Source: Flavobacteriales bacterium
GTDB lineage: Bacteria; Bacteroidota; Bacteroidia; UBA10329
Direction of reading: 5' to 3'
Length of the DNA stretch: 64,000 nucleotides
Assembly: GCA_021739695.1 (NCBI GenBank)
Contig: JAIPBM010000016.1
Location: 1-64,000 of the forward strand
A program made the translations under genes and the position numbers. Under the pieces are notes generated by a model. It searched no databases and had not been told where the DNA came from. It saw nothing but the letters and a program-made list of their open reading frames with translations. Positions 44,373 to 53,756 of this stretch are shown here, in pieces; positions within the stretch are counted from its first letter, which is position 1, and the number at the start of each line of letters is the position of its first letter.

Positions 44373-45056
44373 TTAGGAAAGGACAAAAAGCGTGGTTTCA
44401 ATCATGCCTTTGCCATCCTTTAAAACCACCGACAGCAAGTGCTTCTTTTCCTTGATCTTGAAATTGAATGGAGGAGCCAACAGGTCTACGCCACTTTGCT
44501 TCTTCAGTCTGGTTCCTTGTCCGGAAATGATGTCTTTATTAGGCGTGAAAGCGCCTTCTGGCAGATGTTCTGTGATGATGACGTATTGGTAAGCGGCTAG
44601 CTTAGTCACTACGCTCTGCACTTCGGCATTGGAAAGATGCTGAAGTACCTGTCTTACAATGGCGCAATCTCCGGCAGGCAGCTCATCTACCGCTATGTCC
44701 AAACAATGAAATGCGAGGTTTTCTGCGTTGAACCGTTCACGGTTTCTGTCTATCAGCTCAGGCACTATATCTACAGCCACATATTTTTTGCTGTGCGCTA
44801 CCAACTTGCTTCCTACATTAAAATCGCCACAACCTAGGTCGCAAACGGTAAGCGGAGGTTTAAAGGATGCTAAGAATGCCGTCACCACATCTATGTAGGG
44901 ATCAACGATCTCGGCCAAATGCGAACCTGTGCCAGAATAGAAATCAGCTTGCTCGCCACCCCAAAGCTTCATTTGGTAAACCTGCTTCATGGCGGCTTTG
45001 GTGGGCCAAGGTTTCTTTACGCTGTTCGCTTCCTTGTCTTTCATCTTTATTGGCAT
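44373..45056 (-). CDS. Class I SAM-dependent methyltransferase
   Basis: A 227-residue protein. Motif I is VCDLGCGDFNVGSKL, with the acidic residue after the next strand in YVAVDIVPELID and a later CLDIAVDELPAGDCAIVRQVLQHL. These define a Rossmann-fold methyltransferase. The C-terminal half is diverged and the substrate is unknown. Start may be the ATG at 45056 or the one 12 bases inward. It converges with the gene at 43850. Confidence 0.82.
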   Translation of the reverse strand: MPIKMKDKEANSVKKPWPTKAAMKQVYQMKLWGGEQADFYSGTGSHLAEIVDPYIDVVTAFLASFKPPLTVCDLGCGDFNVGSKLVAHSKKYVAVDIVPELIDRNRERFNAENLAFHCLDIAVDELPAGDCAIVRQVLQHLSNAEVQSVVTKLAAYQYVIITEHLPEGAFTPNKDIISGQGTRLKKQSGVDLLAPPFNFKIKEKKHLLSVVLKDGKGMIETTLFVLS

Positions 45057-45179
45057 GCAACTGGCTTGGGAGCAAACTTACAGGGCTTGTTGGTTCTTCT
45101 ATACACTAACTAGAAACAAATGGCTTTCTACTCGACAAAACAAACCCCTTTCTTACCTTGCAGGCAGTAAAGACAAGGC

Positions 45180-46223
45180 ATGGCAGAAGAATCAGTTTTA
45201 GGTAGCATCGATCATATTTCGGTACACAGAGTAGGCAACAAAGGCAACGAAGAAGGCATGATCCTGTCCGAACTGCCTTTGGCTTTGGATTGGCAAGTTA
45301 CTGAGGCGCTTACCGAGTACTTCAGATCGCCCCTCAAAACACAGGAATACTACAAACTCTACCACGATAGTGGCTTGGAGTTGAATGAGGTTTTCACCTT
45401 TGTAAGTGCCATTTTTGAAGACCCAGAAAACCTGCATGCGCAGTCGGTTAAACTGGCCAAGCACTTGTTTGAGTGCAGCACGCATCCGAACATCAAAGGC
45501 GGAGAATTCTACACCGTTTTCTTCCACCATTGCTTGATGGAAGGTACGCTGATAGATGCCGTTGGCCTCTTTAAATCAGAGAACAAAGACACCTTTCTGA
45601 AAGTGAACCCAACAGGAGAAGGTTTTGTGGTCAATACCGATCAGGGCATTAACATCAATAAGCTCGATAAGGGAGCCATTATCTTCAATACCGAGAAGGA
45701 CAGAGGCTACGTGGTGGCCATTGTGGATAAGACCAACAAGAACACCGAGGCGCAGTATTGGGTAGATGATTTTCTGCATGTAAAACCGCGCGAAGACGAT
45801 TTTTACCAGACCCGCGAAACCTTGGCCATGACCAAGAGTTTCATTACCCAGGAGCTTCCACAGCATTTCAATGTGAGCAAGCCCGATCAGGCTGATTTCC
45901 TTAACCGTTCCATTGCTTTCTTCAAAGAGCAGGACACCTTTGATATGAGCGAGTTTGAAGCGGAGGTCATCATTCAGCCCGATGTCATCAATCAGTTCAA
46001 GCAATACAAGCAAGAGTATCAGCAAGAGCGCGAAATGTACATAGCCGATGCCTTCGATATCTCAACGCCTGCCGTTAAGAAACAGCAAGGTGTGTTTAAG
46101 AGCATTCTGAAACTGGATAAGAATTTCTCCATCTACATTCATGGCGATAAGACCCTTATTCAGCAAGGAAAGGACGATGATGGCCGCAAATACTACAAGC
46201 TCTACTACCAAGAGGAGCGGTAA
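45180..46223 (+). CDS. Nucleoid-associated protein (NA37/YejK family)
   Basis: A 347-residue protein fitting the 37-kDa nucleoid-associated family (PF04245). The N-terminus IDHISVHRVGNKGNEEG, the middle KGGEFYTVFFH, then ILK-type core with NTDQGININKLDKGAIIF, and the late SDFLNRSIAFFKEQDTFDMSEFE are in family order (the Asp/Phe-rich core starts at residue about 235). These proteins bind DNA or chromatin-associated partners and are often near defence loci, but nothing defensive is adjacent here. Confidence 0.8.
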   Translation: MAEESVLGSIDHISVHRVGNKGNEEGMILSELPLALDWQVTEALTEYFRSPLKTQEYYKLYHDSGLELNEVFTFVSAIFEDPENLHAQSVKLAKHLFECSTHPNIKGGEFYTVFFHHCLMEGTLIDAVGLFKSENKDTFLKVNPTGEGFVVNTDQGININKLDKGAIIFNTEKDRGYVVAIVDKTNKNTEAQYWVDDFLHVKPREDDFYQTRETLAMTKSFITQELPQHFNVSKPDQADFLNRSIAFFKEQDTFDMSEFEAEVIIQPDVINQFKQYKQEYQQEREMYIADAFDISTPAVKKQQGVFKSILKLDKNFSIYIHGDKTLIQQGKDDDGRKYYKLYYQEER

Positions 46224-46820
46224 GCTCGTTAGCCAATTAGATGATCGGGGAATTAGAAAAGCTGAAATTCTAACAAGCTAATTAGCTAACCGGCTGGTTA
46301 CGCTCCCAAAAAGCATCCTCCGCAAACGCGCAAAACGTGTTGTTGTTTGCTTCGAGGTTTCTGTCCTGCAACATGTTCGACATGAGCATTGTTGAGTTAA
46401 AATTTCAGTAATTATCCGAAATACAATCGCGTAGACTTCGTTTTGTTTAATATTTGGATTGTTGAAATTCAAATGAACGTGGGCTTTTTCTTAAGAGGCC
46501 CATTCCAAATTAAAAACCGATTAAAACGGGATTAAAATCTAATTAAGATCGCGGTCAGGATGAGTTTCGCTACAATTACGCGCAATTCTCTTATCTAATT
46601 TCAACCTCTGATAAGCATAATTGGAAGTATGAAAAAGCGCGCGCATTACACCATTCCGACCTCGCGGGCTTTTTACGTCAGTTCTAACGATGTGCGCTTA
46701 GACTTCGTCACTTCGATAGCTCTGGTTCACACGTTTCTTGATGGAGTTTCGATGATTCCGTCAAAAGTGCATGACAGGTTTTCGTACTGATACGAAGCTG
46801 TTCTCGGAAAAATATTAGAC
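46224..46820. other. Gene-poor AT-rich stretch with an SDR gene remnant
   Basis: About 600 bases with no secure gene. It contains the 14-codon SDR tail remnant (46298-46339) and the AT-rich part 46440-46570 (ATTAAAA, CTAATTAAG). A 53-codon frame at 46629-46790 (starts MKKRAHYTIPTSRAF) has an ATG but no clear ribosome site and no family; it lies 30 bases before the toroid-like gene and may be a leader or noise. No clear promoter for the block at 46.8 kb was found. Confidence 0.5.
46298..46339 (-). pseudogene. Displaced 3' end of an SDR reductase gene
   Basis: Read on the minus strand this gives HVLRVCGGCFLGA and a stop, against QVLRVCGGSFLGA at the C-terminus of the intact SDR gene (52243-52284). 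The two 42-base pieces differ at 5 positions, three of them silent. The frame is lost immediately upstream. It is either the remnant of a second SDR copy or the displaced end left by an insertion event. Confidence 0.65.
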
Positions 46821-47669
46821 ATGAAATCAAGGACAATGTCACTCCTACTGGGAGTGTTACTCACCGCGGTGGTTTTTCGTTTGGAGGCTCAGCATGCTGG
46901 CAATACGAATGGAAATTCAGCTTTAAACGAGAAGATATCGAATTCCATTCGTAAAGGTTTGGTGTTTCTGGCCGATACCTCTTACACGTTGGATTATGGG
47001 AGCTACGCGCTCATGCATTATGTAGAAAGGATTGCTGGCGAACCGATTGCCTTCGATAAGATAGAAGGACAGAAAAGGATTGCCAAAACCTATGCAGGAA
47101 AAGAGGTTGAAATGCAATTCTTCGGCAGGCTGATCGGTGAAACTGAACAGGCTCCAACTTGGAACGACATTAATGGACTAGTAAGCCAAGTGGATAGCAC
47201 CACACTTCAGGCACTTTGGAGTGATCGATTGAAACCACAGAAAAAAGCCTATTACGATTGGCTTGTGAAAATTTCGAAGAAAGGAGGCTACGAACTGACC
47301 CATGCCTTATTGGCCTGCCAATGGTTGGAAGAGACAGGGTATGTGGATGGACAAACGGACGAGGAGTTTGCAAAGACCAAAAGATACTTGGCTTCCGAAG
47401 TAAGAGCAGAAATCCTAAGCAAGGTCTCTTTTTGGGGAGATATTGAGATTGAATCGGTTGCCCTTCTCTTGTATGTTGGTGAGCAGTCTTCTGTTAAGCA
47501 AGAATGGATAAAGGCCATTCTCAAAGCTCAACGTGCCGATGGAAGTTGGGCCATTGATTCAGAACAGAACTCATCTGTACCGCATGCCACGGCATTGGCC
47601 ATTTGGGCACTTAAGCAATACAGTATGAGTGTGGAGTCCCACATTTCTTGGATTCAACCAGAACATTAA
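46821..47669 (+). CDS. Exported alpha/alpha-toroid-like protein
   Basis: A 282-residue protein with signal peptide (RLEAQ). Helical repeats throughout end in the terpenoid-cyclase-type repeat KAQRADGSWAIDSEQ...PHATALAIWALKQY, near residues 235-268. It lacks DxDD or other catalytic motifs. In style it resembles the protein at 34007. It starts the accessory block and stops 12 bases before the giant secreted-protein gene, so the two should be co-transcribed and may work together at the cell surface. Confidence 0.6.
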   Translation: MKSRTMSLLLGVLLTAVVFRLEAQHAGNTNGNSALNEKISNSIRKGLVFLADTSYTLDYGSYALMHYVERIAGEPIAFDKIEGQKRIAKTYAGKEVEMQFFGRLIGETEQAPTWNDINGLVSQVDSTTLQALWSDRLKPQKKAYYDWLVKISKKGGYELTHALLACQWLEETGYVDGQTDEEFAKTKRYLASEVRAEILSKVSFWGDIEIESVALLLYVGEQSSVKQEWIKAILKAQRADGSWAIDSEQNSSVPHATALAIWALKQYSMSVESHISWIQPEH

Positions 47670-47681
47670 AACACGTAGGTC

Positions 47682-50600
47682 ATGATTTTCAGTTCTAAAT
47701 TCAAGATTGTTTTTCTGGTCATTTCGTTCCTCTCTCTTGTTTATGGAGAAGGAATTGCGCAAAACATAACCTACAAGGCCCGCGTAGATCAGCTACAAGG
47801 GGCTGAGTGCGGAGATTGTGTTTTCTGTGGTGGGCCAGACAATCATTGGTATGTGGCCATCAGAGATAATAATGCAAGTACCAGCAACAGTATATGGGAT
47901 TACTATAGAGGTGATGATGATTGCGGTTGGAGAAATTATTCAAACGCGAACTGGAGAACAGCTACCAATGCAGCTTATGGAACCAGTGTCATTGCAAGTA
48001 TGACAGCATTTGAGGATGATGGCGGTAGTTGGGGTGGAGGAAACGATGCAAGTTGTGGTTCTTCTTATCTTGATATCAACACGGTCAACATCACTAACGA
48101 TGCACCCTGCAATTGGAAGCAATACACAGGAACCAGAAGTTGCGGTGGGGATCAAACATGGGGAGTTCGTTGGTCCATCTATTGGGAATACAATCAAGCG
48201 CCAACGCTCACTTCGCCAACTCCACTTAATCAACTTAAGTGTCAAGGAACCACAGCCACTGCCTTAACTGTTACGTCTGATGCAGATGGTAATGGAAGAA
48301 GCATGGCCAGATGGCGCAAATGGCAGATAGCAAGTACTGCAAGCGGTCCTTGGACCGACATTTCAGGCACACAGAATGCCACTGTTAATACAGCTACTAC
48401 AACACTCAGCTACACGCCTGCTCAGATCAGTGGCACGAGGTATTACCGATGCTTGGCAACCAGTAGTTGTTCTGCCGATTTCACTTCATTGACTTCAATA
48501 TCATCAGTTTATACCGTAACCTATGCCTTCAATACATCAGGCGCATTTGGCGGAGGCGATGTTGCTCCGGCTATTCAATCTGGAGTTTGTGGAAGCACGA
48601 TTCTCCCATCGCAGGTCATCACTTTCAATACGCTGAACAGCAATGCGGTCGCAGGTTCAGCCTTGAACAATTCATTTGCTTGGACAGCCACTGGTGGGTC
48701 TCCAACATCTGGCACGGCCAATAACCTTGTTTGGACCGCCCCAACCACTGCTGGAACATATACCATCAGTCTGACCTATAATTATTCGCCAGTTTGTGCT
48801 TCTCCGGTCACACTTACATGTGTCGTCACAGTGGGTTCGCCTAATTGTAATTATGCTTACGTAGCACCAGGAGGAACAAACACTACAACCTCAGGTGGAC
48901 CAAGCAATCCGTATGCGACCATTGCCTATGCCATTTCTCAGTTGGGCAGTAGAGATTATATACGTGTTGCGGAAGGCACCATCAATGAAACTTCCATTAT
49001 CAACATTCCAACTGGAATAACCATAGAAGGTGGTTATGTGGTTACAGCAGGAAATTGGGTAAAAAGCTTTGATGGTGTATCTGATAAAACCACTGTTAAC
49101 GGACCTAGTGCAGTAGAGACCATCACAAGTGTTTCTCCGAACGTTTGCCACACGGCAACATTTAAGGCGGTTGGAGTAACCAACTGGAAATTGATAGACC
49201 TAACGGTTCGGTCTGCCAACGCCAGTGGAACAGCAGCAAGCATGGGTTGCAGTAGTTATGGTATTTACATGAGCAATACCAGTGGCTACAACGTTGTCCG
49301 CTGCGATATAAAAGCTGGAAATGGAGCTTCTGGAACAGCTGGTGCTGCCGGCTCCACTGGTCATACTGGAGGAAATGGTGGTGCAGGGCAATCCGCTTCT
49401 TGTGGAGATGGGGCTAAAACAGGAGGAAGTGGCGGAAATGGTGGCTCCAATGCTTGGGGAAACAACGGAGGAAATGGTGGAAAGGGCGGTAATTCGGTCA
49501 GTAATGGAGGAGGGACCAATGCAGGCGCAGCTGGAACGGCAGGCGTTGGTGGAACGGCAGGTACACTTGGTGCAGCGGGAACAAACGGAGGTGGTAACTG
49601 TGGTACTAACTCAACAGGTGGCAATGCAGGAGCTGGTGGCGGTTATACAACCACCACTGTTAGTACAAGTGGTATAAACGGGGGAACGGCTGCAGTTACT
49701 CATACTTATGGCGCTTGGTACACACCAAGTGGTGTAGGGTCTCAAGGAGGGCATGGTAATTCCGGTGGTGGAGGTGGTGGCGGTGGCGCCAGTCGCGGAC
49801 AGAGTGGGTCATTCATCAGTTGTGTTTCCAATGGTGGAAATGCAGGTGGTGGCGGAGGTCAAGGTGGCGGAGGTGGAGAAGGTGGAGATGGTGGCTATGG
49901 TGGTGGTGGTAGTTTCGGTATCTACCGAACCAGCAATGCTGCCACAGGTACATTCACCGATATGACAGCAGCATCAGGAACTGGCGGTGCAGGAGGCGCA
50001 GGCGGAACTGGTGGAAATGGCGGTCCTGGTGGAAGCGCTGGAAATGGACCAAGTGATTGTTCTGGTGAACGCGGCAACGCAGGTGATGGTGGTGTCGGTG
50101 GAGCAGGTGCTAAAGGTGGAAGTGGACAAACGGGTGCTGCAGGTGCCACAGCGGTTATGTATACTCAAGGAACGGGTGCTTCCGATCCTTCTACCTCTAT
50201 TCCAACAACGCCAATGTTGAAAATACTGACCAACAATACCAGCTATTGCAGGAATAGCGTCATCACGCTTGATAGAACATCCGGGTCTGGAAACTGGAGC
50301 TTCAGTAATGCGAATATGGATTATGTCGATAACCTCACATCAACCACAGGAACCAATAGCGCAACTTCTGACCCGGTAAATGTTTTCACCGCTGTTGGAG
50401 GGATCAATACAGACATCACTGTGGGAGTCGAAACCTACACAAGAGGTTTGGAAATTGAAGGAACTGCAAGGTCACTTCCAAGTTTGTCGTTGGATTATTC
50501 GACCATCTGCGTTGGTGGTTCGGTCACAGCTTCGTTCACCGAAACTGGATATTCTCAATCAAATGTGGATTATATCTGGGAAGTATTTAGTGGAACGCAA

Positions 50601-52154
50601 GCAAGCGGAACGGTGGTTTTCAGTTCAAATCTTCCTTCACCTTCTTTTGGGCCTTTCAATACGAATGGAACATATACTATTCGATTCCAAGTAAAGGAGA
50701 TCTGCTGTGGATGGAGTATTCCTCGTTTTACTACGCTTACTGTTAATGCCGATCCAACAGCTCCTACCAACATCACATTCAGTTCTCCGGCCTCTGGTGC
50801 TGAGATCTGCGTGGGATCTACTGTTTCTGTGAGCGGAACTTCGGGTGGAACTGGAGGATTTTCTCCTTACACCTACGAATATGTATATGATAATGGAGCT
50901 GGTTTTGGAACATACAGCACTGGCCTACCATCGTTTGCAGCTCAAGAAGGAGCTAATGAAGTGAAGGTCAGAATTCAGGAAAACCTTGCACGAGGTTGCG
51001 ATGCGTCTTCAGAATATGCTGAAACCATCACGGGTCGTCCAATACCTGTTGGCGTTGCTGGCCCTGCTTCGCAGGAAATCTGCAGCGGTCAAACGGCCGA
51101 CATCAGTTTTAATACAAGCAATGCCGTATCTGGAACAACATTCGCATGGACAAGGACAAACACAGGTTTGGTTACAGGTCTGGCAGCTAGCGGCACCGGA
51201 GATATTTCGGCAGCCTTGACAAGTTCTTCTGCTGTTGCACAAACCGTAACCTTCACAATAATACCTACAGGTCCTAGCCCGACTTCTTGTCCAGGAGCTT
51301 CGTTTACTTCTGTTGTTGTCGTAAATCCGAATCCGACTGCGAGCCCTACGAACAATGGTCCATTGTGCGAAGGAGCGACATTGGTACTGACAGGAGGTGC
51401 GTCTGCAGGAACTGCTCCATACACGTACGCATGGACAGGACCTAGTGGTTTTGTAGGCACTGGAAGTCCAAAAAGTAGAACCTTCAGTACAGTAGCTATG
51501 TCAGGTACGTATGATCTTACTGTTACAGATGATAAAGGATGCACAGCAACTGGAAGCACCGTGGTATCGATTGTGCTAGACCCGACCATTGGAACACAGC
51601 CTCTCGGAACAACCATTTGTGCTGGCGCATCTTACGGTATGAGTGTGATAGTGAACGATGGAATTGGTTTGAGCTATCAGTGGCAATACAGTACGGATGG
51701 TACCAATTGGTTCAGCGTAGGTGCAAATCTTCCTGTGTCGGGATTTTCTTACTCGGGGGCAAATACTGCGTCTATGACCATAAGCACAACGGTTGCAACC
51801 GCACCATCAGCCAATTATAGATACTGATGTTCGGTTGGAAGTGGAACGGGCTGCAATCCTAATCCGCTTATTACGTCTAGCGTAACGGTTAATGTGGTTC
51901 CGGCCAGCATCAGCAGTCCATTCAGAACTTGGACCGGCATGGTGTCTACCAGTTGGTTGAATCCTTTAAATTGGGATTGTGGTGGCGTGCCGACCACAAC
52001 CACAGACGTAATCATCCCGATCAGCGTAAGCACAGGAAACTATCCGATCATATTGAATGGAGAGGTGGGTGATTGTAGGACGATAGAAATTAAAGGTCCG
52101 CCCAGCGAAGTGGAAATTCAAGATGGGGGCACCTTAAATGTAGTAAGCCCATAG
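47682..52154 (+). CDS. Giant Gly-rich secreted beta-helix protein, split by an in-frame TGA
   Basis: The frame runs 1381 residues to TGA 51825-51827, then continues open in the same frame for 108 codons to a TAG at 52152-52154. The conserved pattern NYRY-stop-CSVGSGTGC shows the stop falls inside a repeat module (CGA to TGA would do it). In order: signal peptide (EGIAQ), an N-terminal Cys/Trp-rich domain, Ig-like modules, a right-handed beta-helix segment (GPSNPYATIAYAISQLG ... ITIEGGYVV), a Gly-rich insertion (residues about 545-830), then further Ig-like modules. The end (WTGMVSTSWLNPLNWDCGG) is a typical surface-protein module, but no T9SS tail follows. It is likely a surface matrix or adhesin, broken or read through. 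Confidence 0.75.
49320..50160 (+). repeat. Gly-rich coding repeat (GGNGG / GAGG type)
   Basis: Within the giant gene this stretch encodes imperfect short repeats such as GGNGGAG, GGSGGNGG, GGGGGGGGAS and GGAGGTGGNGGPGG, interrupted by ordinary beta-helix strands (SFGIYRTSNAATG). The insertion therefore seems to extend loops of the helix rather than replace it. The DNA is G-rich with GGTGG/GGAGG runs. Confidence 0.8.
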
Positions 52155-52189
52155 TATCAAGAGAAGACAAGGATTAAATGGACAATGAC

Positions 52190-52235
52190 AAACCTAAAGA
52201 GTCTAGAATATTCTAGATTCTTCAGGTTTTGTTTT
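52190..52235. terminator. Bidirectional terminator
   Basis: AAACCTAAAGAGTCTAGAAT (52190-52209) pairs with the following 20 bases (52210-52229) at 18 of 20 positions, with T's after it on the plus strand. It separates the giant gene from the convergent SDR gene. Confidence 0.75.
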
Positions 52236-52242
52236 TCATCCA

Positions 52243-53478
52243 TTATGCTCCCAAAAAGCTTCCTCCGCAAACACGCAACACTTGGCCGGTAATGGCTTCT
52301 GCACCAGGATGTGCTAGGAATGCCATTGCTTCTGCAATGTCTTCAGGTTTTCCAGCTTGGGCCAGGCTCGTTAAGCGTTCGGCAAATATTCTCGTCATCA
52401 GCGGCATGGTCTTCACCATATCTGTCTCAATGTAGCCCGGAGCAATGGCGTTGATGGTGATGCCTTTAGCTTTCAATTCTTTCGATTTTGCAGCGGAATA
52501 ACCGATCAAAGCGGCTTTGGTGGCCGTGTAATTCGTTTGTCCGAAGTTGCCTGCAATGCCAGAGATGGATGAAGTACTGATGATGCGTCCACCTTCGGGA
52601 ATCAATTCCATGGCAAGCGCATCTTCCGTTAGATTGATAACAGCTGTTAGGTTGATGGCAATCAATTGGTCCCAATAATGCTCGGGCATGTTCTTCAATG
52701 TTTTATCGCGGGTAATGCCAGCGTTGTTCACCAACACATCAATGCGTCCATGTTTTGCTTTAATGGTTTCGAGAAGATTCTTTCGAGCAGCTTCATCGGT
52801 TAGGTCTGCTCCTAAGAAGGAAACCTTGCTTGCATTGAGCGAAGTCGAAGTGTCATTTAAAAGCGACTTAGCGCGCTCTTCCATCTGCGGCATGTCTGCA
52901 ATAATGACTGTGGCACCTTCGGCAGCCAATCGCTTCACAGTAGCAGAACCGATTCCTCCAGCACCGCCAGTTACCACACAGATTTTCTCCGATAATTCTC
53001 TACCTGTTTTAGTTGAATTGTTTGCAGCAATCGCTTGTCCGGTAATGAACGCAGAACGGCCTGACGTGAAGAATTCCTGAATGGTTGCGTAGTTCTTCAG
53101 ATCCACATTCGGTGGAAGTTTGACCAAATTGACTGTGGTTCCTCTTCCGCCCAACTCTTTTGCCAACGAACGGCTAATTCCTTCTAGCGCTCGCTGATAG
53201 GTTGAGTGATGAACGCTTGCACTGAGCGAGGTCGAAGTGTCATCAAGCAACTCTGGCTGAATGGAATAGATCAGCACTTTTCCGTTTGAGTTCAGCGATT
53301 TTATGCCGTTTTGCAATTGATGGAAGATGGTTTTTAAACCCGAAGCATTTCCCACATTTCGACCATCAACGATGAGTGAGTCAGGCACAATCGTTGTCCC
53401 ATCTTTCCATGGTCCGTAGGTCTTATTTAAAACCGCTGGTGGCGGAAAACCGAATAGGGAGAGGATCTTTTCTTTCAT
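52243..53478 (-). CDS. Two-domain SDR, 3-oxoacyl-ACP reductase (FabG4-like)
   Basis: A 411-residue protein. The N-terminal about 170 residues are a degenerate Rossmann unit (LIVDGRNVGNASGLKTIFHQL). The C-terminal SDR has VTGGAGGIGSATVKRLAAEG, VLVNNAGITRD, and the active-site YTATKAALIGYSAAKSKELK with Tyr and Lys. This is the high-molecular-weight FabG layout. The C-terminus is QVLRVCGGSFLGA. Two nearly identical 28-base repeats (52829-52856, 53216-53243) lie in frame and both encode DTSTSLxAS. The ATG is followed closely upstream by a TAAAATTG element. Confidence 0.88.
   Translation of the reverse strand: MKEKILSLFGFPPPAVLNKTYGPWKDGTTIVPDSLIVDGRNVGNASGLKTIFHQLQNGIKSLNSNGKVLIYSIQPELLDDTSTSLSASVHHSTYQRALEGISRSLAKELGGRGTTVNLVKLPPNVDLKNYATIQEFFTSGRSAFITGQAIAANNSTKTGRELSEKICVVTGGAGGIGSATVKRLAAEGATVIIADMPQMEERAKSLLNDTSTSLNASKVSFLGADLTDEAARKNLLETIKAKHGRIDVLVNNAGITRDKTLKNMPEHYWDQLIAINLTAVINLTEDALAMELIPEGGRIISTSSISGIAGNFGQTNYTATKAALIGYSAAKSKELKAKGITINAIAPGYIETDMVKTMPLMTRIFAERLTSLAQAGKPEDIAEAMAFLAHPGAEAITGQVLRVCGGSFLGA
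52829..52856 (-). repeat. In-frame palindromic repeat, copy in C-terminal SDR domain
   Basis: 28 bases, 26 identical to 53216-53243 and exactly 387 bases (129 codons) away, in the same frame. It encodes DTSTSLNAS in the loop after MEERAKSLL, where SDRs normally have a short linker. It is absent from the usual family pattern, so it looks inserted. Confidence 0.75.
53216..53243 (-). repeat. In-frame palindromic repeat, copy in N-terminal SDR domain
   Basis: The second copy encodes DTSTSLSAS after QPELLD. The core ACTGAGCGAGGTCGAAGT matches the style of CACTGAG...CGAAGTG repeats common between genes in this group. Confidence 0.75.
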
Positions 53479-53498
53479 TGCGCAATTTTACGCATAAA

Positions 53499-53567
53499 CG
53501 TCATTGCGAGCGAAGAATGAACATGGCAATCTTTTCATGTATGATTGCTTTGTTCCTTGCAATGACG
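53499..53567. repeat. 69-base dispersed palindromic repeat, second copy
   Basis: CGTCATTGCGAGCGAAGAA begins at 53499 and TTCCTTGCAATGACG ends at 53567, with GGCAATC and GATTGC near the centre. Same length and layout as 40184-40252. The rest of 53568-53756 holds no gene that I can support. Confidence 0.75.
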
Positions 53568-53756
53568 GTTTTATGATTTTCCTCACCGACAACATTTCCG
53601 CTGCAATCAACTATTTCAGCCACAACGGCATTGAAATACATGAGTAACTGCCAATATTACCGCTAAATGCTTGATATTCAGTAATGGATGTGCTTTTGAT
53701 GAGTGCTTGCGGTCTGCGTCTATCGCAGATGGAATACAAACCAAAACCAGTACGAT

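Noticed and set aside
46629-46790. 53-codon frame before the toroid-like gene
   Set aside because: It has an ATG and the right direction but no ribosome site, no family and odd composition; kept only as a note in the intergenic entry.
49361-49624. Long antisense and alternate frames across the Gly-rich region (Pro-rich or Val/Glu-rich proteins)
   Set aside because: They are by-products of GGN-repeat DNA read in other frames or on the other strand; the signal peptide and domain order support only the main frame.
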